From: a bacterium
GTDB lineage: Bacteria > Verrucomicrobiota > Verrucomicrobiia > Limisphaerales > J093
Assembly: GCA_021823625.1 (NCBI GenBank)
Contig: JAKANS010000025.1
Coordinates: 1-44,425 of the forward strand
Length of the DNA stretch: 44,425 bases
Reading direction: 5' to 3'
Numbering within the stretch: the stretch's first letter is position 1; the number at the start of each line of letters is the position of its first letter. The translations under genes were made by a program, and so were the position numbers. The notes under the pieces are model-generated. The model was not told the origin of the DNA, ran no database searches, and saw only the letters and a program-made list of their open reading frames with translations. Shown here one piece after another: positions 9,243 to 19,876 of the stretch.

Positions 9243-9624
9243 CACCTCCGCCTGGGTGGAGTTCCTGCGCAAGAAAGGCGATCCCGCGGTCAAACAGGCC
9301 GTGGCCCGGCTCATCCAAGCCGACCTCTCGGCCTACACCTGCCCGGTTCGATTTGAACTCCTCAGCGGGGTGAAGCCGGAGGAGGAAACGGACTTGGAGC
9401 AGGCGTTCGAGTTCAGCCACCACCTCCCCTTCGAGCGCGACGATTGGAGGGAGGCGGCCCTGTTGGAGCGACAATTTCGGGCCAAAGGCTTGACCATCCC
9501 GCGCAACGACCTCTTCGTGGCCACCGTGGCCATCCGCGTCGGCCTGCCCGTGGTTTGTCGAGACGCCCACTTCGATGCGATGCGAAAAGCGCTGAGCGGG
9601 AAACTCAAGGTGGAACAAGTTTGA
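9229..9624 (+). CDS. vapC: VapC-family PIN-domain ribonuclease toxin
   Basis: A 131-aa PIN-domain protein. The acidic active-site residues appear in order: MNLVDTSAWVEFLRKKGD (first Asp), FELLSGVKPEEE (conserved Glu), and RNDLFVATVAIRVGLPVVCR (Asp), then DAHFDAM. VapC toxins cut tRNA or rRNA in a metal-dependent way. Length and layout are normal, so it is probably functional. It is convergent with polX, whose stop is at 9710, 85 bases away. Confidence 0.94.
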   Translation: MNLVDTSAWVEFLRKKGDPAVKQAVARLIQADLSAYTCPVRFELLSGVKPEEETDLEQAFEFSHHLPFERDDWREAALLERQFRAKGLTIPRNDLFVATVAIRVGLPVVCRDAHFDAMRKALSGKLKVEQV

Positions 9625-9672
9625 CGCAGGCGGAGCCCGAAGAGAACGGGAGACGGCTGGAAAGGTTGAGGC

Positions 9673-9739
9673 CCAAGGCCATTTCTTTTTGCGCCCTCGC
9701 CGCTGACGCTCAATGCCGCTGGCGTTTGGCCGCCAAAGC
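9673..9739 (-). repeat. Parental polX 3' end copied beyond vapBC
   Basis: The right copy of the direct repeat that brackets vapBC, consisting of the last 30 bases of polX and 37 bases after the stop codon. See the copy at 8714-8780. Confidence 0.93.
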
Positions 9740-11461
9740 CGCTCGCAGTCGGTTCAACGGCAGCGCGTTGATCACGTCCGCTTTCGTCAGCCAGCCTTTC
9801 CGCGCCACGCCGGCGCCGAGCCGGAGGAAGCCGGCGTGCTCGAAACGGTGCGCGTCCGGGTTGATCACGCACTTCACGCCCTTGCTCTTCGCGTACGGCC
9901 AGAGCCGCCAGTCGAGATCGAAGCGCGACGGGTTGCAGTTCAACTCGAGCCAGGTGCCCGTTTCGGCGCAGGCATCGATCACCGCCTGTTGATTCAGCTT
10001 GGCGGCTTCGCGGCGGAGCAGCAATCGGCCGGTCAAATGACCGAGCATGTGGACATGCGGATTCTGGGCCGCGCGGATCAGGCGTTTGGTGTTCTCGGCT
10101 TCGTCGCTGGCGGGAACGTGGAGGCTGGCCACCACCACGTCCAACTCGGCCAGCAAATCGTCTTTGAAGTCCAACCCGTCGCGGAGGATGTCCACTTCCG
10201 TGCCGGTCAGCAGCCGAAACTCGCTGCCGGCGTCAGCCAATCGGGCGTTCACGCCTTTGATCTCGGCGATTTGTTTCCGCAACCGCGCCGGGTCGAGGCC
10301 GTTTGCCTGAAACGAGGCTCGCGAATGGTCAGTGATGGCCCAGTAAGCCAGGCCGAGTCCTTCCATCGCCTGCGCGATTTCAGCGAGCGTTCCACGGCCG
10401 TCGCTCCAGTTCGAGTGGTTGTGCAGCGAGCCTTTGAGATCGGTCCACTCGAGGAGGCGCGGCAACGGCCCCTTTTCAGCGACGGCAAACTCGCCTTTGT
10501 CTTCGCGGAGTTCGGGCGGTACGAACGCCAGGCCGAGCTTCTCGAACAATTCCTCCTCCGTGGCGCACGCCACACCCAATGCCGGGTCGCGTGTCTCCTC
10601 CTTGGCCCGGAACAAGCCGTATTCGTTGAGGCGCAGACCGCGCGCAATGGCCCGTTGGCGCATGACGATATTGTGTTCCTTGCTGCCGGTAAAATAGGCG
10701 AGCGCGAACGGGAATTCCCGGTCGCTCACCACGCGCAGATCGGCCTGGATGCCGCCTTCCAGGATGACGCTGGCCTTGGTCTCCCCCTGCGCGCTCACGC
10801 TTTGCATGCCCGGTTGGTGCGTGAAAAAGTCGATGACGGCCGCTGGCTGCGCCGAAGAAACGACGAAGTCGATGTCCCCGATGGTCTCGCGCCAACGCCG
10901 CAGACTGCCGGCGGTGCTGCAACGCACCACGTCCGGATGCACCCGCAGGTGGTCGAGGATCGGTTCGGCCGCGGCGAGTGCCTCGCTGAGCAGGTGCCGC
11001 GACGCGTACTGGCGCCGGTGCGCGATGCCCTCGAGGATCTTCGCCTGCGTCTTTTCGCCGAAACCGTCGAGGTCGGCGACCTGCCCGGCCTGGCACGCCG
11101 CTTCCAGTTTTTCCACCGAATCGACGCCGAGTCGATCGTGCAGGGCCTTCACCTTCTTCGGTCCCAGGCCGGGCACGTCCAGCATGTCGATCAAGCCCGC
11201 GGGGATGGACGCCTTGAGTTCTTCGTAGTACGGCAACCGTCCGGTCGTGACCAGCAGGCTGATCTTTTCCTGGAGCGCTTCGCCGATGCCTTTGAGGTCG
11301 CCGAGGCGGTTTTCCGCCACCAGCTTCTCGAGCGGCTCCGCCAAGCCTTCGAGCGTGCGGGCGGCGTTGGCGTAAGCGCGGGTCTTGAACGGATTCTCGC
11401 CCTTCAGTTCCAGCAACACGCCAATCTCGGCCAGGACCTCGGCCACCTGATCTTTGTCCAT
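9710..11461 (-). CDS. polX: Family X DNA polymerase with PHP domain (PolX)
   Basis: A 583-aa protein in the standard bacterial PolX layout. The N-terminal helical 8-kDa-like and helix-hairpin-helix region includes LKGENPFKTRAYANAARTLE and VPGLGPKKVKALHDRL. The nucleotidyltransferase core has TAGSLRRWRETIGDIDFVVS, with the G-S-x-R-R and D-x-D metal motif. The C-terminal PHP phosphoesterase has LHNHSNWSDGRGTL, WAITDHS, TGTEVDIL, HMLGHLTGRLLL, LELNCNPSRFDLDWR and INPDAHRFE. It acts in gap-filling base-excision-type repair with 3'-5' exonuclease or phosphatase activity. The start at 11461 gives MDKDQVAEVLAEIGVLLELK, the family N-terminus; an in-frame upstream ATG at 11509 adds 16 unlikely residues. 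Its 3' end is copied on the far side of vapBC. Confidence 0.95.
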   Translation of the reverse strand: MDKDQVAEVLAEIGVLLELKGENPFKTRAYANAARTLEGLAEPLEKLVAENRLGDLKGIGEALQEKISLLVTTGRLPYYEELKASIPAGLIDMLDVPGLGPKKVKALHDRLGVDSVEKLEAACQAGQVADLDGFGEKTQAKILEGIAHRRQYASRHLLSEALAAAEPILDHLRVHPDVVRCSTAGSLRRWRETIGDIDFVVSSAQPAAVIDFFTHQPGMQSVSAQGETKASVILEGGIQADLRVVSDREFPFALAYFTGSKEHNIVMRQRAIARGLRLNEYGLFRAKEETRDPALGVACATEEELFEKLGLAFVPPELREDKGEFAVAEKGPLPRLLEWTDLKGSLHNHSNWSDGRGTLAEIAQAMEGLGLAYWAITDHSRASFQANGLDPARLRKQIAEIKGVNARLADAGSEFRLLTGTEVDILRDGLDFKDDLLAELDVVVASLHVPASDEAENTKRLIRAAQNPHVHMLGHLTGRLLLRREAAKLNQQAVIDACAETGTWLELNCNPSRFDLDWRLWPYAKSKGVKCVINPDAHRFEHAGFLRLGAGVARKGWLTKADVINALPLNRLRAALAAKRQRH

Positions 11462-11517
11462 GCCGGAAGGATAAACGCAGGCCGCCTGCGGGGAAAGCAC
11501 TCCCCGCACTTCGCACC

Positions 11518-12354
11518 TTACTCAGCCCGCGCCGAATCCACGCCATCAGAGGCGGCGGGGTTCGGAGTGGTGGGCGATGCGGAAGCCGGGGGGTCAGTTC
11601 GGCCAAGGTTTTCGGGCAGCAGCAAATCGCCCCAACGCAGGCGCTCCTCCAGGATTTTGCGCTGGACCAGCCAGTCGGCGAGGTCGATCAGTTCCCGCCC
11701 CACCCGGTTCATTTCCTCGCCGGCCTGCACGGCCAGGACCATTTCCGCGTCGTTGAATGGCGGCGTCCGCAAAAACGCCTCGGAGAGCAGCAGGCCCTGA
11801 TCGTAAAAGCGCGCGAGCACGTGCGTCGCCACCAGCCGCAGTTTGGGGGTGAAGATCAGCGGCAACCACCGCTGAATTTCGGGCTGCGAAACTCCCTCGT
11901 GCGTGAGGTGGCCGAAGAAAAAACAGAACTCCCGCACCTCGTCCTTCATGGGCGGAAAATCGTCGAGCGCGTCCGGCGGAAGCTGGTTGAACTCCTGCAC
12001 GAACTCGCGGAGCCGGCGGACGAACGTGCGGAACAGCGGCCCGCCGAGATTGGCCAGGGCCAGGATCGCCACGAAGCGTTGGGTGAAAACCGCCTTCTCG
12101 TTCGCCACCGCCTGGAACAACGACTGGCCCTCGTCGCGCACCGCCACCGCGATGCGCGCGAACACCGCCGCCAACGGATCGCCGCGTTGGCGGCGCTGGT
12201 CGGCAATGGCGGCCAGCGCGTGGGGGAGCAACGTGCCGGCGCGGAGCAGTTCCGCCAGGCTCAACGACAGCTCCGCGGAGGCGATGGCGCGCGCGCGCGC
12301 GCGCCGTCGCCGGTCATCGCCGCCGGGTTTGGTTTCCTGGGGTCCAACGGGCAT
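11518..12354 (-). CDS. GspF-like (type II secretion F domain) protein without clear membrane segments
   Basis: A 278-aa protein with two GspF-type half-repeats. The first (about residues 28-115) has LAELLRAGTLLPHALAAIAD and DEGQSLFQAVANEKAVFTQR. The second (about 150-240) has GLLLSEAFLRTPPFNDAEMV and VQAGEEMNRVGRELIDLADW, including the G-E-x-x-x-x-x-G signature. In GspF/PilC each half ends in a membrane segment; here those places are only moderately hydrophobic, so the protein may be soluble. The N-terminus is rich in arginine (DDRRRRARARA, partly from a GC dinucleotide run). No other secretion genes are near. It may be a degenerate paralogue or an adaptor. The role is unknown. It ends 56 bases before the polX start on the same strand. 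Confidence 0.6.
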   Translation of the reverse strand: MPVGPQETKPGGDDRRRRARARAIASAELSLSLAELLRAGTLLPHALAAIADQRRQRGDPLAAVFARIAVAVRDEGQSLFQAVANEKAVFTQRFVAILALANLGGPLFRTFVRRLREFVQEFNQLPPDALDDFPPMKDEVREFCFFFGHLTHEGVSQPEIQRWLPLIFTPKLRLVATHVLARFYDQGLLLSEAFLRTPPFNDAEMVLAVQAGEEMNRVGRELIDLADWLVQRKILEERLRWGDLLLPENLGRTDPPASASPTTPNPAASDGVDSARAE

Positions 12355-12579
12355 GACAGATTCGGTGCCCCACCGGGCTGCCGCTGTCCCTTACCGCGAG
12401 TTGGGAGACGCGGCAAGCGAGCAGTTGGCTAAACACCGCGGCCGGCGTCAGCGACGTCGCCGCAACCCGGGCCCCAGCGCGTGTTTTCGTCACGCCGGGG
12501 AAGCGGGTCGTCCCAGCCCGGAGCGGGTCGTCACTTTCCGGTGGGCCGAAACCGCTATCGCGCGTAATGGCTGGGCGTC

Positions 12580-12915
12580 ATGAAGACGAACCAACAATCG
12601 GACAGCTCGGCGACCCCGCGACTGCCACAAGTCCAGCGGGAGCGGTTCGAGGGCATCGCGCACTTTATTCTGGCGCTGGCCACGGTGGCCGCCTGCTGGC
12701 AGTTCCAGGCCGCCATCGCCAACTTCATTCCGCGTGCTGGAACGTTCGCGGCCCGACTGGGACAAACGCCGGAAATGCTGGCGAACCCGAGTTACGCGCT
12801 GCGGTATGTGGACACCAACCTGGCCGCGCAGGCCGCCGCGAAAGCCCGGCCAGCCAGCAGTCCGACCGCCGGCCAAACCGTGCCGGGCACTCCGGGCGGT
12901 CAGTCCAGCATCTAG
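12580..12915 (+). CDS. Small hypothetical protein with one hydrophobic segment
   Basis: A 111-aa protein with a hydrophobic stretch GIAHFILALATVAACWQFQA (about residues 25-44), a likely single membrane anchor, and a C-terminal tail rich in Ala, Pro, Ser and Gly ending TPGGQSSI. No family is recognised. It starts 225 bases from the divergent GspF-like gene and lies 87 bases before the sensor kinase gene, so it may share the promoter of the two-component system. Codon use fits a coding region, but evidence is modest. Confidence 0.5.
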   Translation: MKTNQQSDSSATPRLPQVQRERFEGIAHFILALATVAACWQFQAAIANFIPRAGTFAARLGQTPEMLANPSYALRYVDTNLAAQAAAKARPASSPTAGQTVPGTPGGQSSI

Positions 12916-13002
12916 CCTTTGCGTTCCGGAGCGGACTTTGGGGCGGGCGCAAGACACGGCTGGAGTCAGGCGGCGCCGTCGTGTAAGCTCCGGCCGCAAG
13001 AC

Positions 13003-14184
13003 ATGGCAACAGGATGGCAACGCTTCCGCGGTTTGTGCGGCAGCCCGGCAGGCTGGCTGATCTGCTGGTTCGGATTATTCACGCTGCTGGCCCTGATCGA
13101 TGCGGTGCAGCTCTACGCCGGGCAACGCTTCGAGGAGTTCACCGTGACCTGGCCCACCGCGTTGCGGCGCGGCTGCGAAAGCAATTACACCATGGCCGTG
13201 CTCGGCCTGGGCGTGTTGTGGCTGGCACGGCGGTTTCCGTTCGACCGGGCGCACGCCTGGCGGTGGTTCGCTTGCCACTTCGGCCTCGCGCTCCTTTACG
13301 CGGCGGCTTACAGCGCGGCTTACGCCCTGTTGGTGAACGGCCAGACTTCGGTGAAAGGCAAGGTGTTCGTTTTCCCGGACACGTTCAAGAAGCTGATCAT
13401 CTTCTACACGTACGGGAACGTCGGCTTTTACTGGATGGTCGTGCTCGCGCATCACGGGTGGCATTACTACCAGCGATACCGGGAACGGGAGCGGCGCGCC
13501 ACGGAACTGGAAGGCCAGCTCGCCCGCGCCCAGCTCCAGGCCCTGCGGATGCAACTCAACCCGCACTTCCTGTTCAATGCGCTCAACACCGTCGCCGCGC
13601 TCATTCACGAGCAGCCCGAGATCGCAGACCGCACCGTGACCCGCCTGAGCGAGTTGTTGCGGCACAGTCTTGACCGCGGCGACGACCAGGAAATTCCGCT
13701 CGGACAGGAACTCGACTTCCTCGACCGTTACCTCGAGATCGAACAGACCCGGTTCGGCGACCGGCTCCGCGTGGACGTGGAAGTGCCCGACCCGCTCAAA
13801 GAAGCGCTCGTGCCCGCGCTGGTGCTCCAACCGATCGTGGAAAATGCCATCCGCCACGGCATCGAGGAACGGGAGACGGGCGGGCGGATCGCGATTCGTG
13901 CAACGGCCAATGGCGGCCAACTGGAACTGTCCGTGGCCGACAACGGGCCCGGGCTGGCGACGGGCGAAACGAGTTTCAAGCCCGAAGGCATTGGCCTGTC
14001 CAACACCCGGTCGCGCCTGCGCCACCTTTACGGCGAACGCCAGGGGCTCGAACTGCGCCCGGCGGCGGGCGGCGGGCTGGACGTGCGGGTCAACCTGCCG
14101 TTGCGCACGGCCCACGATCCCGCGCCGCGTCCGCAGCCCCCTGCGGCGGTCATCGGCTGCCATCCGGCCCCGCGCCATCCATGA
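13003..14184 (+). CDS. LytS/YehU-type membrane sensor histidine kinase
   Basis: A 393-aa sensor kinase. Four hydrophobic segments fill residues 15-165 (for example WLICWFGLFTLLALIDAVQL and GLALLYAAAYSAAYALLVNG), then a short coiled coil with RERERRATELEGQLARAQLQ. The His_kinase block LRMQLNPHFLFNALNTVAAL carries the phosphorylated histidine, and the ATPase domain has LQPIVENAIRHGIEERETGG, ELSVADNGPGLATG and GIGLSNTRSRLRHLYG. It senses an unknown signal through its membrane part. The start at 13003 gives MATGWQRF; the frame is open further upstream without support. Its stop overlaps the response regulator start (ATGA), so the two are one transcript. Confidence 0.92.
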   Translation: MATGWQRFRGLCGSPAGWLICWFGLFTLLALIDAVQLYAGQRFEEFTVTWPTALRRGCESNYTMAVLGLGVLWLARRFPFDRAHAWRWFACHFGLALLYAAAYSAAYALLVNGQTSVKGKVFVFPDTFKKLIIFYTYGNVGFYWMVVLAHHGWHYYQRYRERERRATELEGQLARAQLQALRMQLNPHFLFNALNTVAALIHEQPEIADRTVTRLSELLRHSLDRGDDQEIPLGQELDFLDRYLEIEQTRFGDRLRVDVEVPDPLKEALVPALVLQPIVENAIRHGIEERETGGRIAIRATANGGQLELSVADNGPGLATGETSFKPEGIGLSNTRSRLRHLYGERQGLELRPAAGGGLDVRVNLPLRTAHDPAPRPQPPAAVIGCHPAPRHP

Positions 14185-14987
14185 CCAGCGCCGCGCCCAT
14201 CCGCACGTTGATCGCGGACGACGAAGCGCCCGCGCGCCTGCGCCTGCGGCACCTGCTCAAAGCCGAGGCTGGCTACGAAATTGTTGGCGAGGCGGCGAAC
14301 GGCCGGCAGGCCATCGAGGCCATTCGCACGCGCCGGCCGGAACTGGTGTTTCTGGACGTGCAGATGCCCCCGCCCAATGGCCTGCAGGTGTGCACCGAAA
14401 TCGGACCCGAAGCCATGCCCACGGTGGTGTTTGTGACCGCCTACGATCGGTTCGCGTTGCAGGCTTTCGACGTGCACGCGGTGGATTACCTGCTGAAGCC
14501 GATCGACCGGGAGCGGTTCCAGAAGACGCTGCAGATGCTCCGCACCCGCCTGCGCGGCGGCGCCCGAACCACCGGTTCCGATCCGCAATTGGTTTCGCTG
14601 CTGGCGAGTCTGCGACGCGAACCCCGCGGCGTGGAGCGCCTGGCCATCAAGGTGGACGGCCGGGTCCTGTTCGTGCGGACGGCCGACATCGAGTGGCTCG
14701 AAGCCGAAGGCAACTATGTGCGGCTGCACGTCGGCGCCGCCAGCCACTTGTTCCGCGAAACCTTGTCGGCGCTCGAGGCGGATCTGCCGGCGGACCAGTT
14801 TCTGCGCCTCAGCCGCTCGGTGATTGTAAACCTGAACGCAGTCAAGGAACTCCAGCCGCTTTTTTACGGCGACTACGCGGTGATCCTGCGGGACGGCCGC
14901 CAGCTCGTCCTGTCGCGGAACTACCGTGCGGGTCTGGATCGCCTCCTGAACCGCCGTGTCGGTCGGGAATCCTGCGGGGCGGCGTGA
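14181..14987 (+). CDS. LytTR-family response regulator
   Basis: A 268-aa regulator. The receiver domain (about 1-120) shows IADDEAPARLRLRHLL, the phospho-acceptor aspartate in ELVFLDVQMPPPNGLQV, and VVFVTAYDRFALQAFDVHAV with the conserved Lys in DYLLKPIDRERF. The C-terminal LytTR DNA-binding domain (about 155-260) shows VRTADIEWLEAEGNYVRLHV, FLRLSRSVIVNLNAVKEL and LVLSRNYRAGLDRLL. It pairs with the overlapping kinase. LytTR proteins usually control surface, fibre or cell-wall functions; the targets cannot be told from the window. Confidence 0.94.
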   Translation: MTSAAPIRTLIADDEAPARLRLRHLLKAEAGYEIVGEAANGRQAIEAIRTRRPELVFLDVQMPPPNGLQVCTEIGPEAMPTVVFVTAYDRFALQAFDVHAVDYLLKPIDRERFQKTLQMLRTRLRGGARTTGSDPQLVSLLASLRREPRGVERLAIKVDGRVLFVRTADIEWLEAEGNYVRLHVGAASHLFRETLSALEADLPADQFLRLSRSVIVNLNAVKELQPLFYGDYAVILRDGRQLVLSRNYRAGLDRLLNRRVGRESCGAA

Positions 14988-15039
14988 GGCAGCCGTCGTT
15001 TCCGATTTACACGTCGCGCCGGGTTGTTAGGCTCGCGCC

Positions 15040-15444
15040 ATGCCTGAGATTTCGGAGTTCGTGAACCGAGGCGCGGCGCAGATCACGCCGGCCATTGTGC
15101 AAACCGTCCTGCGCAAGCTGCCGCTGTGGAAGGCGGAGTTCACGCAGATCAACGCTCCGAAATACCCTCATCTGGTCCGGCAACTCGAGTTCCTGGCGGA
15201 CGCGGTGGAAGATGCCGCCGATGGCGCTTACAACGAACTGCCTTACGTGGCGCTGGCGGGAGCCGTGTTTGCGCTCGCTTACTCCCACAACAAGATGGAC
15301 CTCATCCCGGACAGCAATCAGGAGTTCGGCCGGGCGGACGATTCGAGTGTGGTCCGGGCGGTGTTGATCAAGCACGAGAAGGCGCTCTCACGCTATGCCG
15401 CGTCGCGCGGCACCGATTGGATGCGCATTTCGAGCAAACCATGA
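15040..15444 (+). CDS. YkvA/DUF1232-like small membrane-associated protein
   Basis: A 134-aa protein whose middle part, ELPYVALAGAVFALAYSHNK, followed by MDLIPDSNQEFGRADDSSVV, matches the DUF1232 (YkvA) pattern of a hydrophobic segment then D-L-I-P-D and a D-D pair. The function of the family is not established. Its stop overlaps the next gene by ATGA, making it the first gene of a four-gene operon ending with miaA. Confidence 0.7.
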   Translation: MPEISEFVNRGAAQITPAIVQTVLRKLPLWKAEFTQINAPKYPHLVRQLEFLADAVEDAADGAYNELPYVALAGAVFALAYSHNKMDLIPDSNQEFGRADDSSVVRAVLIKHEKALSRYAASRGTDWMRISSKP

Positions 15445-16934
15445 CGCACTCGACTTTCTGCCTGCTGCGGCCGGCAAAGTCACCTGTCGAGGCGCCCGGC
15501 GGCGGAAGTGCAGCACCTGGGGCCAATCGCCCGGTTCTGAGCACCCACGAGAAGGCGCTGCAGATCAATCTCGATCAGAGCACCTACGGCGCTTTTGCCG
15601 AGATCGGGGCGGGCCAGGAGGTGGCGCGATGGTTCTTCCGGGTGGGCGGCGCCGCCGGCACGATCGCCAAGACCATGTCGGCGTATGACATGGCGGTGAG
15701 CGACGCCATTTATGGCACGTGCGACCGCTACGTGAGCCGGCAACGGCTCCAGACGATGCTGCAACATGAGTACGACCTGCAGCACGAGCGCTTGAGCAGC
15801 CAACGCGGCGCGAACACGCGGTTCTTCGTGTTCGCGGACACCGTCGCGGCGCGCAGTTACTCGCGAAACGACGACTGGCATGGCTGGATGGGCATCCGCT
15901 TCCAGGCCCGGCCGCTGACGCCGCCGTCGGACATCATCATCCACGTGCAGATGCACGACCGAGAGAACCTCCAGCAACAGGAGTCGCTCGGCATCATGGG
16001 CGTGAACCTGGTCTATGCCGCGCTGTACCTGCACGACCAGCCCGAAGTCGCGATCCAGTCGCTCATGGACAACCTTTCGCGCGACCGGGTGGAGGTGGAC
16101 ACGGTGAAGTTCTCCGGACCGGACTTCGCCGGCGTGGACAACCGCCTGATGGCGCTCCAGCTCGTGGCCCGCGGTTTGACCGACGCCGCCATGTTCACCG
16201 CCCAAGGCGAGGTGGTGCAGGCAGCCGAAGTGCTCCACAAAAAGCCGATTCTGGTGACCCGCGGGAGCTTCCGGCCGGTTACGCGCGCGACCATGGACAT
16301 GTTCGAGTGTGCGCATTCGGAGTTCCTCACCGAGCCGCAGGTCCAAGGCGAGCGGATCGTGGTCCTGGCGGAAATGACGCTCAAGAACCTCGCCGAAGGC
16401 GGCGTCATCGACCACAAGGACTTCCTGGATCGCGTGGACACTTTGGGAGCGTTGGGCCAAACCGTGTTGATCTCCGACTATGCCGAGTTCCACCGGCTGG
16501 CCAGCTACCTTTTCCGCTACACCAAGAAGGTGATCGGCCTGGCCTTGGGCGTGCCGATCCTGCACGAACTGTTCGAGGAGAAATATTATCGCGACCTCGA
16601 AGGCGGCATCCTCGAATCCTTCGGACGGCTCTTCAAGAACGACCTCAAATTGTACGTGTACCCCTTCCGCGATCCCCTCACCGGCCGGATCGAGACTGCG
16701 GAGGATTTGAAAGTGTCGGCGCACGTCCGGCATCTCTACGCGTACCTGAAGGAAAGCGGGTGCATTCAGGCGCTGCAGTGCTACTCGGCGGAGTGTCTGC
16801 CGATTTTCGCCCACGAAGTCCTGGCGAAGATCCGCGCCGGCGATGCCGATTGGGAACGCCTGGTGCCACCCGCGGTCACGCGCCTGATCAAAGAGCGGCG
16901 GCTGTTCGGCTACACTCCCAGCCCGAGCGCATGA
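15441..16934 (+). CDS. Conserved protein of unknown function (EIGAGQE family)
   Basis: A 497-aa cytoplasmic protein with no membrane segment. It begins (after about 35 variable residues) with the block [20 protein letters not shown], then [17 protein letters not shown] and [19 protein letters not shown]. Further blocks are GMRIRF-like [43 protein letters not shown] and [21 protein letters not shown] recall closely similar proteins in Bacteroidetes and cyanobacteria that carry unreliable labels such as nicotinate-nucleotide adenylyltransferase or TonB-dependent receptor; nothing here supports either. The start at 15441 overlaps the preceding stop, and the stop overlaps lspA by ATGA. Function unknown; strong operon coupling to lspA and miaA. 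Confidence 0.85.
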   Translation: MTHSTFCLLRPAKSPVEAPGGGSAAPGANRPVLSTHEKALQINLDQSTYGAFAEIGAGQEVARWFFRVGGAAGTIAKTMSAYDMAVSDAIYGTCDRYVSRQRLQTMLQHEYDLQHERLSSQRGANTRFFVFADTVAARSYSRNDDWHGWMGIRFQARPLTPPSDIIIHVQMHDRENLQQQESLGIMGVNLVYAALYLHDQPEVAIQSLMDNLSRDRVEVDTVKFSGPDFAGVDNRLMALQLVARGLTDAAMFTAQGEVVQAAEVLHKKPILVTRGSFRPVTRATMDMFECAHSEFLTEPQVQGERIVVLAEMTLKNLAEGGVIDHKDFLDRVDTLGALGQTVLISDYAEFHRLASYLFRYTKKVIGLALGVPILHELFEEKYYRDLEGGILESFGRLFKNDLKLYVYPFRDPLTGRIETAEDLKVSAHVRHLYAYLKESGCIQALQCYSAECLPIFAHEVLAKIRAGDADWERLVPPAVTRLIKERRLFGYTPSPSA

Positions 16935-17449
16935 AACTCTCGGTTAACCGCACGACGCTGTACGTCGCCGCCTCGGTCTATCTGGCGGATCAGTTGACCA
17001 AGCTGGCCGTCCTCAAGCTGCTCGGCCCGCTGGACCAGCACGTCATCGTGGACGGTTTCTTCAAATTCGTGCATTGGGGCAACACCGGCGCGGCCTGGAG
17101 CCTCTTCTCGGGCAACAACGGCCTGCTCGCCCTCGTTTCGCTGGTGGCGCTGGCGGTGCTGCTGCTCACCCGCGAACGCTTCGAAACGCACGTGCTGCCC
17201 GGCCAGATCGCCTTGGGCTTCATCCTCGGCGGCATCCTGGGCAACCTCACCGACCGCCTCCGCGTCGGCCACGTGATCGACTTCATCCGGTTCTACCTCG
17301 AACGACGCGGCGACGGGGCCGAGGTGGGCTTCCCCGCCTTTAACGTGGCCGACAGCGCCATCTGCATCGGCGTGGGACTCCTGTTCCTGCTCTCGGCCCG
17401 CAACGAAGGCCGGCCGGCGCGCGCGGAAGCCACGCCCAGCAAGGCGTGA
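16931..17449 (+). CDS. lspA: Lipoprotein signal peptidase II
   Basis: A 172-aa inner-membrane aspartyl protease of normal length that cleaves prolipoprotein signal peptides. Motifs: [49 protein letters not shown] with the first catalytic Asp, and [17 protein letters not shown] with the second. Four membrane segments are visible. The ATG at 16931 overlaps the preceding stop. miaA starts with a GTG overlapping the lspA stop. It fits the lipoproteins predicted elsewhere in the window (FGE-like protein, ActB). Confidence 0.97.
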   Translation: MKLSVNRTTLYVAASVYLADQLTKLAVLKLLGPLDQHVIVDGFFKFVHWGNTGAAWSLFSGNNGLLALVSLVALAVLLLTRERFETHVLPGQIALGFILGGILGNLTDRLRVGHVIDFIRFYLERRGDGAEVGFPAFNVADSAICIGVGLLFLLSARNEGRPARAEATPSKA

Positions 17450-18393
17450 GCGCCGACCTCGACAACGCGATCCTCCTCGCGGGTCCCACCGCGGTCGGTA
17501 AATCGGCGGTGGCGCTGGCACTCGTCGAAACCTTGGGTGGGGAAATCATTTCGGTGGACTCGATGCAGGTCTATCGCGGCCTGGATTTGGGCACCGCGAA
17601 ACCGACGGCCGCCGAGCGCGCGCACGTCCCGCATCACCTCCTCGATGTAGTCGGGATCGCTGAACCATTCACAGCCGCGGAGTTCGTGCGTTTGGCCACC
17701 GCCGCCGTCGCGGACATCCGGCGTCGCGGCCGGATGCCGGTGTTTTGCGGCGGCACCGGGCTTTACTTCAAGGCGCTGCTGGAAGGCCTGGGCACGGCGC
17801 CGGCGCCGGACCCGCAGTTGCGCGCCGAACTTGAGCGCACACCCCGGCCCGACCTGCTCGCGGAACTCGCCCAGCACGACCCGGCCACGTTCGCCCGCAT
17901 TGATCGCCAGAACCCGCGCCGCGTCGTGCGCGCGGTCGAAATCGTTCGCCTGACCGGCAAACCTGCTTCCGCCCAACGCGCGCCGTGGAGCACCTCCGGC
18001 GGCGAAACCCCGCGTTCGCCGGCCACGGTGATTGCATTCAGCCGCACGCCGGGCGACCTGCACGCCCGCATCGACGCCCGCGTGGACGCGATGTTTGCCA
18101 GCGGCCTCGTGGAGGAAACTCTCGGCTTGCTCGACGCGGGACTCGAACGCAATCACACCGCCATGCAAGCGATCGGGTACCGCCAAGTCGTCGAGCACCT
18201 GCGGGGCGAGCGTGACCTGCGCGCGACGATCGCGCTGGTCAAGCAAAAGACCCGGCAGTTCGCCAAACGCCAGATGACCTGGCTTCGCCACCAACTGCCG
18301 GTGCGCTGGCTGGAAATGGCGCCCGGCGAACCGCTGGCCGTCACTGCCCAGCGAGTCTTGGATCTGCGGCCGCGGACCGAATCCAAGAGCTAG
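17446..18393 (+). CDS. miaA: tRNA dimethylallyltransferase
   Basis: A 315-aa enzyme that adds dimethylallyl to A37 of tRNAs reading UNN codons. The P-loop is [17 protein letters not shown]. Family blocks follow: [53 protein letters not shown] and [20 protein letters not shown]. Length is normal. The start is a GTG at 17446 that overlaps the lspA stop codon (GTGA); this gives the expected spacing to the P-loop. Last gene of the operon; hflX follows after 184 bases, the common miaA-hflX neighbourhood. Confidence 0.96.
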   Translation: MSADLDNAILLAGPTAVGKSAVALALVETLGGEIISVDSMQVYRGLDLGTAKPTAAERAHVPHHLLDVVGIAEPFTAAEFVRLATAAVADIRRRGRMPVFCGGTGLYFKALLEGLGTAPAPDPQLRAELERTPRPDLLAELAQHDPATFARIDRQNPRRVVRAVEIVRLTGKPASAQRAPWSTSGGETPRSPATVIAFSRTPGDLHARIDARVDAMFASGLVEETLGLLDAGLERNHTAMQAIGYRQVVEHLRGERDLRATIALVKQKTRQFAKRQMTWLRHQLPVRWLEMAPGEPLAVTAQRVLDLRPRTESKS

Positions 18394-18577
18394 CCGATGG
18401 CGCTGATTTTGTCCCAGAAGGAAATCGCGGCCGCGGATTCATCGCTTGCCCATTCCGCCAGCAAAACTGCCAGTCATTCACCTGCGACCCGCAACTCGGT
18501 CGCGGCGCCAACCCTTGCGCGCCATTGCACCACCGGTCCGATATAGGCTACGTTGTCGCCAGCCGGTTAACTGACTG

Positions 18578-19867
<1,290 letters not shown>

Positions 19868-19876
19868 GCTGGACAG

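Noticed and set aside
9713-11800. 695-codon open frame on the plus strand
   Set aside because: Antisense to polX; no family match, biased composition.
12289-12305. GC dinucleotide run (GCGCGCGCGC)
   Set aside because: It lies within the coding region of the GspF-like gene and encodes part of an arginine-alanine stretch; no sign that it forms a separate element.
18397-18546. 49-codon open frame between miaA and hflX
   Set aside because: Starts shortly after miaA and reads MALILSQKEIAAADSSLAHS, but shows no family, no membrane segment and no conserved feature; probably chance.
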